Positions 37,627-46,586 of a DNA stretch of 64,000 bases are shown here, one piece after another. The stretch spans positions 5,766,001 through 5,830,000 of the forward strand of contig NZ_JANADO010000001.1 in NCBI RefSeq assembly GCF_024199845.1. Direction: 5' to 3'. Position numbers and translations under genes: made by a program. Below the pieces are notes generated by a model, which saw only the letters and a list, made by a program, of their open reading frames with translations, searched no databases and was not told the DNA's origin. Origin of the DNA: Bradyrhizobium sp. CCGB12 (GTDB lineage: Bacteria > Pseudomonadota > Alphaproteobacteria > Rhizobiales > Xanthobacteraceae). The stretch's first letter is position 1. Every line of letters begins with the position of its first letter.

Positions 37627-37896
37627 TCAATCCATATTGGTTTCCTGTGAGCTCGCCGCCCCACCCACCGCTGCCGGATTATCGCAGCGGGAGCCTTTGG
37701 GCCACATCGTCGGAGCGCTGGTCAACGCTGTCTGACCAATTTGCTTGAGGACCTCAACGGACGTCTCTCCTCGGGACGCGGCTTCAAGGATTCTCGAAGC
37801 TACGTGCGTTCGGGTGCCAGTCTCCCGAGCCGAGAGTTCTTTGCAAACTTCATTTAGAACTGCACGCAAGAGGGCTGTGGTTTCGGAGTCGAACAT
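37627..37896 (-). CDS. Small hypothetical protein
   Basis: An 89-residue protein starting MFDSETTALLRAVLNEVCKEL and continuing with a helical RTHVASRILEAASRGETSVEVL segment. Such small acidic helical proteins are frequent in Bradyrhizobium, but I know of no function. ATG at 37896 was chosen over one 12 bp upstream. It lies directly beside the tRNA scar. Confidence 0.55.
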   Translation of the reverse strand: MFDSETTALLRAVLNEVCKELSARETGTRTHVASRILEAASRGETSVEVLKQIGQTALTSAPTMWPKGSRCDNPAAVGGAASSQETNMD

Positions 37897-38094
37897 GAGA
37901 AGTACCAAAAATCTGGTGGCCTGTGGCCTCGATGCGGACCCATTTGCGCTTCAGTCGAGTCACTTCGCGAACGTCGGGTAGAACAGACCAAGATGTACAT
38001 CAGCTACTCAACGTCTCCTTCCGAACGAAAGTCTTTGCGTGGCCAAATTCGAATCACTCCCGTCTGTCGTGAGAGGCGAGATCAGCGACCCACG

Positions 38095-39006
38095 CTAGGC
38101 AGCCCTGGCTGCCTGAGGCTTTGACTTCGTACGCGCCACGCTGCGAGGACCAGCGATACTGAGCGGCACATCGCCATCGATAGCGGTACGCCTCTCCACC
38201 CGATCCCGGTCGCTGGATTCCTTGATGGCGTAGCGCTCGGTCGCCCGGTTATCCCAGATTACGACGTCGCCTGATTTCCAGCTCCATGTCACGGTGTTCT
38301 CGAGCGTGGTGAGGTAGGATTGAAGGCGGTCGAACAGCTTCTGGCTGGCATATTTCTCCAAACCAACGAAGCTCTGCAAGTCATCTCCGAGCACGAGCAA
38401 GCGCTCGCCCGTCTCGGGATGGATGCGGACAACAGGACGCGCGCTTTCGCAGATGGTTCCGGTGAAGACATCATCAAACTGCTTTGCATCCATGTCGTCG
38501 GAGTGCCTGCTCACGGCGCAGTCATAGGCGCTGCAGTGTACCGCCCAGAGATTATCGGCCAGCATCCGCAGTGGCTCCGGAAGATCAAGATATGCGGCCG
38601 CATTGCTTGACCAAACGGTCTCACGGTCATCTGCTGGGATCACAACGCCGCGCAGCACCGAGATTTTCGGACATGTCTCTCCGAAACTGACATCGGTGTG
38701 CATCTGGTCGGCGCGACCGCTGCGACGATCCGCCGCCATTTCCAGCATCGATGCCTGCTTGGTCGTATGCGTTATCAGCGAGCCGAGCCTGAGGGCAAAG
38801 CGCTGCTGTTCGAAATCATCGAGATGTCCCTGATTACGGAAGAAGATGACCTTGTGCTCGAGGAGTAATTGGCTAATGGCCCGGATGACCTCGTCGGACA
38901 ATTCGTCGGATAGCCTGATGTTCTTGATCTCGGCACCCAGCCGGGCCGCGGATTTGATGACATCCGCTCGCGGGATAATGTTATCCGTCATGTTGCTCAT
39001 GCTCAT
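38095..39006 (-). CDS. TauD/TfdA-like dioxygenase with altered iron ligand
   Basis: A 303-residue member of the Fe(II)/2-oxoglutarate taurine dioxygenase family. The first two ligands are present in MHTDVSF (H103, D105), and the Arg of the 2-oxoglutarate site is in DRVERRTAIDGDVP. The third ligand normally lies in WDNRAT-x-HYA. Here it reads WDNRATERYA, so His is replaced by Arg258, a one-base change from CAC. Without this His the usual catalytic triad is incomplete. Substrates in the family are sulfonates, aryloxyacids and similar compounds. It stands alone, with no ABC transporter next to it. ATG at 39006 (MSMSNMTDN) was chosen because the frame upstream to 39033 looks non-coding. Confidence 0.85.
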   Translation of the reverse strand: MSMSNMTDNIIPRADVIKSAARLGAEIKNIRLSDELSDEVIRAISQLLLEHKVIFFRNQGHLDDFEQQRFALRLGSLITHTTKQASMLEMAADRRSGRADQMHTDVSFGETCPKISVLRGVVIPADDRETVWSSNAAAYLDLPEPLRMLADNLWAVHCSAYDCAVSRHSDDMDAKQFDDVFTGTICESARPVVRIHPETGERLLVLGDDLQSFVGLEKYASQKLFDRLQSYLTTLENTVTWSWKSGDVVIWDNRATERYAIKESSDRDRVERRTAIDGDVPLSIAGPRSVARTKSKPQAARAA

Positions 39007-39033
39007 TCTCTCACTATCGTGATGCCTAAACAA

Positions 39034-40700
39034 AGTTGCGTGATAACTTGGTCGCGGGACTAATGACAGAAGCCAATGAAGTCGAACTGGTGATGCACCC
39101 TAGTCGGCAGCAATGTGCCGCAGCGGCCGCCACAGACTGCCAAGACAGGTCGTCCGCTACGGAGCACGACTATCGTGTGACCTGCTTCGTCGCGCACAGC
39201 TCGGCCTCTTGCACCGGCTCTGGTCAGACGACGAAGTTGGCGGGCAACTGTGCCGGGATAGACGTGCAACATGATAAATCACCTCGCTTACATCGCAATC
39301 ATAAGGTCAATCGATGTCCAGTCCATGAAACGAAACCAGCTTTCTTTTCGACGATGGGAAATGTTCGTTTTGTCGACGAGCCGAGCTAAGATAATTTTAG
39401 GACTCTGGCTCCTCACGCGTCCGCAACAGGTTCAATCGAGGTTGTAAGGACGGAATGAATAACTTGACGTCTTAATTGATCGGCACGAATGCACTCTACC
39501 ATAAGTTACTTCCTGCTTCAAATCTCAATTTTACCGTGAATTCTGAATTTCGTCGTCGTATATAATTTGTTCAATTTGCGCGCCGGTTTCATCCGCCTGT
39601 CACATGTGGAGCAGTTGCTCAGTCGTGAAGCGAAAGATCGGTGCCATCCTGGCGCGTAACAATTCCCGCTGCGGTTTAACAACGGGCTATATCACTCGTT
39701 TTGCGGGATATGCTTTCCGGAAAGAGATGCAAACGTAAACTGGGATTTGCATTGATAGCTAAAACATCATCATCGCCGCCACATCGAACGTTGGATTTAC
39801 ATATGTCGACTTGGCAAGGATCCACTCGCAATAAATGTCACGATGCGGTGAGCTCCGTGACATGTCTCTTCGCGGAAAGGAGCCGACACCGGCCAAGCAC
39901 CATCAAGCCGCCAACGACAACGGCCTGGGCGCAGGGACTCGTAAGCCCAACGCGCCCCTCGGTGCCGCGTGATCCTGCGGTGTGCGGTGGCTTGGGCCTC
40001 CATGGACACACCGTTGGCGACTGGTAGGACTCGATTTTCGGAGAACCACTGTGATTGAGTGCTTGCGAGCCCGCCCCGCCCTAGCCGCCCTCGGACAATC
40101 AACGACGGACAAGTTTCCGCGGGGATGGAACGAACGCATGGCTCGCCAAAGAAGGCGCTTCAATCACGCCATGGTCGAGAGCGATCGCTGCCACGCCCAG
40201 ATCGAGCAGCGTGCATTGCTTTACTCCAAGGCACCACACGAACAATCATGGAGAGTAGCGTGAGCGATCTGCGCGCCCCCACCGTCAGAACTGCCAAGCC
40301 GCAGTTTAGTCCGCGCGGCTTAATCTTCGGTCGCAGCGAGACGCTCAGCCTCTTTCAACGAGCAACTTCTTGAAGGGACCGGGGTCATTCTCCTCAGAGT
40401 CAGGCAAGGAGCTCCTGGCCGGGCCGATCCGTTTCCCTCGGCGATGAACCAGCCAGTTTAGATTCCATCCTGTCGCGATAAGACCTCTAGTACAGTCTGT
40501 GTCTTTCTCGGAATGCGCTCCGGCTCGCGGTACATTCCCGGGTTCAAGCCAGGCCATATAGGCCCATCCTGCTGTTATGAAGTCCGGCGTCAAGGAATCT
40601 GCTGGGAGCGAATTTTTCTCGCGGGGCCTAGAATGGAAACACCGCGATTTGCAGCTCAGCTCGACCTTAGGAAACGAGACGATCGTTGTCGCGACGTGAG
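39034..40700. other. Long stretch without recognisable gene
   Basis: About 1.7 kb. The part 39,400-39,800 is AT-rich for this genome. Frames of about 85-120 codons exist (for example 40345-40704, minus) but show no domain or good start. Probably decayed DNA, possibly including unrecognised mobile-element debris. Confidence 0.45.
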
Positions 40701-41210
40701 TCATTCCGGTTGAGCGGCTTCAGGCCAATCCGTGAACTCCAACTCGAATTGACGAGAATTGATGAGTTTGGTCGTGAATTTTATGGTCCTTCCTGAGAGA
40801 GCCGCCAAGGATCCGGATGCGAACTTAAACACCATTTTACCGGAAGCTGCGATGCCAACAGCCCCATTGTCCTCCGTGACAGAGGAACTGGTCCCCTCCA
40901 AGAGCTGACCAATCGCAATTCCGTCGAGCGCGCGGTAAACGTCGATAGAAGCCAGGTACCTTCCTTTCTCATTGTCCCACTCGCTGACCGACAGTCCCGT
41001 TATTCCCGCGTCCCTCAACAGACCATCGGCAACGCGGCAGGTGTATTGCAAGCTGACAATGATGCGTCCATTCCGATCGCCTGTCGGCTCTCGATCCGTG
41101 CCATCTATGATGCAACCGTAGCGCCGCGTGGAGTCCGCGAGAGCAATCTCATTCAGCCCAAGTAGTCCGAGAACAACATAGAGTACCATACAGAGAGAGA
41201 ACCGTTTCAT
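40701..41210 (-). CDS. Hypothetical exported protein
   Basis: About 169 residues. A signal peptide is clear: MKRFSLCMVLYVVLGLLGLNEIALA followed by DSTRRY, with an ALA-type cleavage site. The mature part has a Cys pair spaced for a disulfide (YGCII, YTCRV) and a beta-rich C-terminus. It is probably periplasmic. No family recognised. The start at 41210 is chosen to place the signal peptide at the N-terminus; the frame is open 13 codons further. Confidence 0.6.
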   Translation of the reverse strand: MKRFSLCMVLYVVLGLLGLNEIALADSTRRYGCIIDGTDREPTGDRNGRIIVSLQYTCRVADGLLRDAGITGLSVSEWDNEKGRYLASIDVYRALDGIAIGQLLEGTSSSVTEDNGAVGIAASGKMVFKFASGSLAALSGRTIKFTTKLINSRQFELEFTDWPEAAQPE

Positions 41211-41955
41211 GCCTACACTCCGCTGATGTCCCAGCATCGTGTTGTACAACCTGACGCTACGACCGATTCAAGCCATCAATTTTTGTTCGGATGGATGCTC
41301 CTCACAGTGCCTTCGGCATGTTCCGGGCCTATGCGATTTGCAGGCACGCGATTACTGGCCGAAGCGATCCAACAGCGAGACCTTCTCCTCAACCGCTTCG
41401 CCGGGATTGATCGGCGGTTCGCCGCTGCGGGGCGAACCCACATGGGACTTGTAGGCGAAGCCGGCGCGCCAACGTGCAGCCGCAGCCGGCACCTGCGCCG
41501 GAGCCTGACTATCCCGATGTGAACGATTTCGTTGCTGATGCGGTTAGCGCAGTCGACCCCGCCCATCCAGCGACGACATCTGCGACAATGATCGCTGAGG
41601 TGATTCGCGGCGCAAGCAATTTCAATGCTGCTGGAGAGCGCCTCGAGAAATTCGTTTCAAAGGCAAACGACAGATCAGAACGATGTATCGGCGGGGTTTA
41701 GGCCGGGTTGGAATTCTCCGGTCCCTTCCGCGTCCGGTGCAACACGCGGATCTCGCGATCATGAGCGTCTCAACTGACTGCATCTGAAGTTTCCCCTCGC
41801 CGCTTCGCGAAGTGGTGAGAGGCCTGCTGGCTGCGAAGGATGCAAGATCGTTCGCCGGCATCTGAAGAAGCTGATGCATCGGATGGGATAGAGGCGCTTT
41901 AGCGCCACCTGCGATCCCACCAGATCCGAGCCCGGCAACAGATCCATCCATATCT
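41211..41955. other. Stretch without recognisable gene
   Basis: Short frames on both strands without domains, ending in the IS3 remnant. Confidence 0.4.
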
Positions 41956-42339
41956 GTGCGCGCCATAAAGATTACGCGACCGAACCAGCTCTGGGCGATG
42001 AACATCACAATCCTGACGGCGATTGGTCTCGTCTTTCTCATCGTGGTGCTGGACTGCGCAACAACTTGTGTCTTGTCCTGGCGACTGTCGCTCACGATGA
42101 AAGCAGCCTTCCGCCTCGCGACGCTGGAGGATGCCTTGGCGCATCAAGGCAAGTCAGACACTTTCAATACGGAACAGCGCTCTCAGTTCACGAGAGAGGC
42201 TTTTATCGGCGTGCTCGTCGACAACGGCATCGCGATCAGCGTGGCTGGCATGGGCAAATGGCAAGAAATGTGTTTGTCGAACGGCTCTGGCGTGACGTCC
42301 AATACGAGGGTGTGTGCCTGCTATGACAGCGGCAGCTAG
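41956..42339 (+). pseudogene. IS3-family transposase OrfB remnant
   Basis: A fragment of the rve integrase core. It reads RPNQLWAMNITILTA, LIVVLDCATTCVLSWRLSLTM, LEDALAHQGKSDTFNTEQRSQFT and GIAISVAGMGKW, which line up with functional IS3 transposases (WAMDITY, VLDWFSRRVLSWRLS, FNTDQGSQFT). The last Glu-containing part (NVFVERLWRDVQYEGVCLL) is in another frame, so there is a frameshift near 42270. No inverted repeats were seen. A dead fragment. Confidence 0.78.
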
Positions 42340-42856
42340 GTGCGTAGCTCGATTGGCCTATAGAGACGTCTATGACGGCAGGCGCCCCCCACTCGAATCT
42401 CGACCGAGTGCGCCGAATCAACCCACTCCACCCCGCTGCCTCCGCATGGCAGCCTAACCCTGACAGAGGCCTCACCCACCGGACCAGCTCTATTCACTGA
42501 AAGAACTTCCAACCGGGGCACTCTGCCCAAGCTGCAATTGCCCGATCTGTATCGATCAACCGCCAGCTCAATCAATAAGGTAGCCCTGTAGCTGTAAATG
42601 CAAGTGCGCGAGCAGCACGATCAACGTCAACGTAGTCCGCCAACCAGGCCCAAGGTCAACGGGATCAATGGATGGCCGGACCGTTCGGCTCACAGAATCG
42701 CTTGCGGCTCTTCTCCTCCTGGCGACTCGCCAGCATTTCGAGGAACAATTTGCAATCCAGGAGTCCGAGGTGTCACGCAAAGCCGAAGAGCTTCGGCTGG
42801 AGCGAGAGCAACTCGCAGACATAGGCAGCAGGTTGCAGATGAGATTCCGAAGCCGC
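42340..42856. other. Stretch with a possible helical-protein fragment
   Basis: Within it a plus-strand frame at 42668-42868 (66 codons) encodes a charged helix with ARKAEELRLEREQLADIG-like content that resembles a piece of a longer coiled-coil protein. It overlaps the 3' end of the PanC-like gene on the other strand only at its very end. I consider it a fragment. Confidence 0.3.
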
Positions 42857-43810
42857 CTAGCCGCTTGAATGATCAACGCACGAGCCGCCGCTGAAATCTT
42901 CAGCCCGCGCCTGTGCATGGTGGCCGAACTCCCAAGTTTCGGGGAAATCGATCCATATATCAGCAGGGCCACGCGAGAGTGTATATTGATCCGGTACAAA
43001 GATATTGTCGGGCACTCTGAGGCCGCGACCAACGGCGACTCCACTGATTATAAAGGGAAGCTCGATCTGCTTCTGATCTTCAAAGCTGTCCGCGCCAACG
43101 ATTCGCAGAGATTCCAATTCAAACCGCCGGAATTTGATCAGCGGTCTTGCTGACGCTATCAGATCTTGGGCGCAAGACACTCCCCGCGCGGCCTCTTTTC
43201 TCAAGTGGTCAAGCGCCATGAAGAGAGACGAAATCTCGTCGAGCTCAGAACGATTGAAGTGTCGCAAACGCGACGAAATAGGCACTCCGTTCTTGTATCG
43301 TACTGTCGGCACAAATCGGATCTCGCAATCAAGAAGCAGGTCCGCGACCGCTCGCTTCACGAGAAGGGCTTGTCCGATATCCTTTAAACCGAAATAGCTG
43401 CGAGATGGTCGAGCGAAGCAGATCCAGCGAATGCATCCGGTGATACCTTCCATCAAGAGCCCATGAGGCCCGTTCGCACGCAGCGGATAATCCCCTTGAG
43501 ACACAAACGTTCGATATCCCGGCGGAAACATCTCCGCGTCCGTCGTCGAAATCACGGCAGAAGCGCCAGCCCTCAACGCAAGCGCAATGTCATCCTCCAA
43601 ATTGAATTCGTAATTGGCACCCGGCCTAAGCTGAATCTTGTTCGGATAGACGGTGATAATGGCCACATCGTTCTCGGCCGCGGCCCTTCTGATCAACTCC
43701 GCGTGTCCCAGATGCAAGGCACCCAAAGTGTGTACTGTGCCGATCGTTCGACCTCTTCTTGCCATGTCCTCAATGAAGGTCTTGCCCGCTGAAAGAGACG
43801 CTAGATGCAT
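42857..43810 (-). CDS. Divergent pantothenate synthetase-like ligase
   Basis: A 317-residue member of the PanC nucleotidyl-transferase family, which joins pantoate and beta-alanine via an adenylate. The ATP-binding HxGH is kept as H33-L-G-H36 in TLGALHLGHAELI, and PTVRYKNGVPISSRLRHFN replaces the usual RExDGLAmSSRNxxL, keeping the SSR core. The RPGHFxGVxTVV segment of true PanC is missing, and FGxKDxQQ has become FGLKDIGQ. The substrate pocket is therefore changed and the partner acids may differ. ATG at 43810 has GGAG 8 nt upstream. The gene follows the pentapeptide-repeat gene, same strand, 197 bp apart, so both may depend on the sigma-54 promoter at 45844. Confidence 0.78.
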   Translation of the reverse strand: MHLASLSAGKTFIEDMARRGRTIGTVHTLGALHLGHAELIRRAAAENDVAIITVYPNKIQLRPGANYEFNLEDDIALALRAGASAVISTTDAEMFPPGYRTFVSQGDYPLRANGPHGLLMEGITGCIRWICFARPSRSYFGLKDIGQALLVKRAVADLLLDCEIRFVPTVRYKNGVPISSRLRHFNRSELDEISSLFMALDHLRKEAARGVSCAQDLIASARPLIKFRRFELESLRIVGADSFEDQKQIELPFIISGVAVGRGLRVPDNIFVPDQYTLSRGPADIWIDFPETWEFGHHAQARAEDFSGGSCVDHSSG

Positions 43811-44006
43811 ATATCCAGCTCCGTCGTGTTGATTGCACAGCAGCTCGGCTGCTCGATTGGACAGAAAAGCGTGATGAGGGCTACGCTCACACCGCTCCGC
43901 GCAGCCACGCAAGAGCGCCTGGAGTCCCGCCACGGTGGGGAGGCATCGTGCTCCTCATTTTCCTTCTGCCATGACATCTGGATCGTCATACACGTCTCGG
44001 TTTAGA

Positions 44007-45509
44007 TCAGCTCGATCCCTGTCGACCGCGCCTCATGAGCGATGAGAAGTCGGCCAGATACTCTGAGGGTCTGCATTGCCGATCCTCCACCCCCTCCAAA
44101 GCGGCTTGGAGCCCAGGACACCTGTCGGCAAAGAATGGCGGTTCAAAAGTCGTTATTTCTGCATCCGAAAAATCAGTTTTTACAAAGCTTGCCTGAAAGG
44201 GCGTAACTCCACTCAAGTTGGCGTTGCGCAGGGACGATTGATTCATTCGGACATATGCGGTGCGGGCGGCTTCCAAATTGCTGCCGGTCATTGCTGCCGC
44301 AATGTATGACTGAACAAGGTTGGCTCCTTCGAAATTGGCCCGATTCAAAGCCATAGATTGCGGAGGATCACCTGTAATCATTGATCGATAAAGATACGCC
44401 TGAGAAAAATCAACATCATCCATATCGCAGTCACGTATGAACGCACAGCGCGCTCGAAAACCGCTTAATTGCGCGGTGCGCATCGTGCTCTCGGTGATCG
44501 AAATGGTTTCTCCCGATGCGCGACTTAGATCAGCTCCATCGAGCTGGCAAGATCGAACAGATACTCCGTTCAGCACGGAGCCAACGAGGTTGGCGCCGGT
44601 CAGATTTACAGATAGAAGTCGGGCCTCAGATAGGTCCGCGCCTTCAAGCTCCGCCTTCGCAAGATTTGAGAGGCTGAAATCCGAGAAGGGGGCGCTCAGC
44701 GCTTTGGCGAGGATGCGACCGCTCGCCTTTGCAAGTCGGAAATAGGGAAGATGAGCGTTCTCTAGAACAAGCCCATCGACCGAAGTCGGGCGCAGGATCG
44801 ATAGACACTCTCCCCTTGACTGCAGAAGCGAGCTTCCGGTGAGATTCGCCTTCGTCATTGTCACTTGGCTCAACTTGGCAAATTGGAAGGACGAGCGAGG
44901 TAGGTAGCATTCGTTGATTGTCGATCCTTGCAGTTCGGCGCCATCAAAGACAGCTTGGCTTGCGTCACACTGATAAAAGAAGACGCCACTTAGGACTGCA
45001 TTGTCGAAGCGCGTTCTTTTCAGGCTGCATCCGTGGAACAGGCTACCTGTTGCATCGATGAGATTACGCAAACTTGCGTCGTCGAAATTGCAGACCTGAG
45101 CAGCAATTGCATGCATATACGCAAAGTCGAGCTTGGCTCCGCGGAAACTTGCTCGCTCTAATCCTGGGCAGATAAGGTTGGCCTCGGACAAATCGGCGCC
45201 ATCCAGCTTCGCTCCGTGCAGTTGCGCACGATTGAGGATGCATCGCCGCAAGGGAAATCCAGATAGATCGTAACCGTTAAAGCTCTCGGAAGATAACTGC
45301 AGGCCGATGCCGGTCTTCTTGATCGCTTCCTCGGTTCGCTTTCCCACTGCGGCCAACGCGAGTGCCCGATCACCATTTCGGCTCCAGTAGCGGACAAAAT
45401 CACCATCTGCCGAGGAATGGCTCATCGTCGTCGCGCGCAGACCCAACTTCTCATACACGCCGCCGTGGCTGTTTCTGTCGATAGGTTTCGTCATTGCCGT
45501 ATTATCCAT
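44007..45509 (-). CDS. Pentapeptide-repeat protein
   Basis: About 500 residues, most of them A(D/N)LXX-type pentapeptides that should fold as a right-handed quadrilateral beta-helix, for example LHGAKLDGADLSEANL and LEGADLSEARLLSVNLTGANL. The first 90 residues are not repeats and include VYEKLGLRATTMSHSSADGD, perhaps a docking or enzymatic leader. No signal peptide or membrane helix. Functions in the family range from gyrase mimicry to scaffolding, and none can be chosen. Starts at 45509 or 45494 are both possible and neither has a strong ribosome binding site; the frame also runs open to 45611. The upstream sigma-54 promoter makes nitrogen- or oxygen-linked expression likely. Confidence 0.85.
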   Translation of the reverse strand: MDNTAMTKPIDRNSHGGVYEKLGLRATTMSHSSADGDFVRYWSRNGDRALALAAVGKRTEEAIKKTGIGLQLSSESFNGYDLSGFPLRRCILNRAQLHGAKLDGADLSEANLICPGLERASFRGAKLDFAYMHAIAAQVCNFDDASLRNLIDATGSLFHGCSLKRTRFDNAVLSGVFFYQCDASQAVFDGAELQGSTINECYLPRSSFQFAKLSQVTMTKANLTGSSLLQSRGECLSILRPTSVDGLVLENAHLPYFRLAKASGRILAKALSAPFSDFSLSNLAKAELEGADLSEARLLSVNLTGANLVGSVLNGVSVRSCQLDGADLSRASGETISITESTMRTAQLSGFRARCAFIRDCDMDDVDFSQAYLYRSMITGDPPQSMALNRANFEGANLVQSYIAAAMTGSNLEAARTAYVRMNQSSLRNANLSGVTPFQASFVKTDFSDAEITTFEPPFFADRCPGLQAALEGVEDRQCRPSEYLADFSSLMRRGRQGSS

Positions 45510-46586
45510 TCTCGATGACGAGCGCGCTCCCAAGGCTCGTTGCCCTGCATTTCGGGTTTGCCGCTCAGAGCGACACCTGGGAGCTTGCTCCTGCGACAAA
45601 GATGTCAGCAAGCATCAGCACGTAATTGCCTGACCGCCACTCTGAGAAGCGCCATGACGAACGACGCGCACAAGGCGCCTAACCAAGGTCGTACTATACG
45701 GATTTGATTTCCCACGACATCGCTTCTCCTGCCTTTAATCAGGGTGCCGACAGCCGAGCGAAAAAGGATCGCAAGGTGAGCTGGCCCCCAAATTTCACGC
45801 GGCCGCGATTCCTCGTAACCGGGGCATTGACGCGGTTCACCTAAGCAACGTCTGTGCCAGCCTATGTATGCTCAATAGTCGCCTGTCTATGCGTCGAGAA
45901 ACGGCGCTGTGCAAAAGCCGCCTCGGTTTTGTACCCGACAGTTTCGCACCTCTGGCGCAAAGTCGACAACAATCTGGCAATGCTCCAATCGGCGCGTCCT
46001 CCTTGTTCCCTGTATCTTCCAGGGCAGATGGATGCCCCCTCTCCCTTTCGTATCGAGCAAGACGCCTTGGGCTGCACGCAAGCGTATGCGCAGCCGCTTA
46101 TCTACGCAGGCCTCAGAGGTCGGCGCCAAGTTGTCCGGGGGATCTACGCGTCCCTCATCGCCGGGTGCCGTTCCAGGTTCTAGCGAAGATGAGCGAGTGC
46201 CTCGTTTTGCGCCTGCTGGGCAAGCGGCCTGTCTCAGTCTTGCACGGGGCGCCCAGCTTCTCATCGTCTGCGCCGCGGCGGTCAAGAGCGAGATCCATCC
46301 TCATCACGAGGAAGTCCTCTGCCGATCCGGCAACTACTCCTCAAATCGAGCCTGAACAACGGTGAGTTGCTTGGGAGATGCAGCCTACGCGCCTTCGCCC
46401 ATCGCCATTGAATCGGCCGGCCGGTCGCGCAGCTTCGCGACAACGGACTGTTAGTCTAGGGTGCAGACCGAAGAGTTTGAACAAGTGATGAACGATCCGT
46501 TCGCCACGGCTGTCGAGCCGGCGAGAGCGCCCCACGCACTTCGTTCATGACAGGGCATTGGAAATGAGCCCATCTATGCGGACGTC
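45510..46586. other. Regulatory and gene-poor stretch
   Basis: Holds the sigma-54 promoter of the pentapeptide-repeat gene (45844-45859). The remainder, about 45900-46580, has overlapping frames on both strands with no domain or credible start. Confidence 0.45.
45844..45859 (-). promoter_or_regulatory. Sigma-54 promoter of the pentapeptide-repeat gene
   Basis: Minus strand reads TGGCACAGACGTTGCT, a full match to TGGCAYRN4TTGCW. The predicted leader to 45509 is about 320 nt. No exact TGT-N10-ACA was found in the 240 bp upstream. Confidence 0.75.

Noticed and set aside
39640..39656. Partial sigma-54 match on the minus strand
   Set aside because: The invariant GC of the -12 element is missing.
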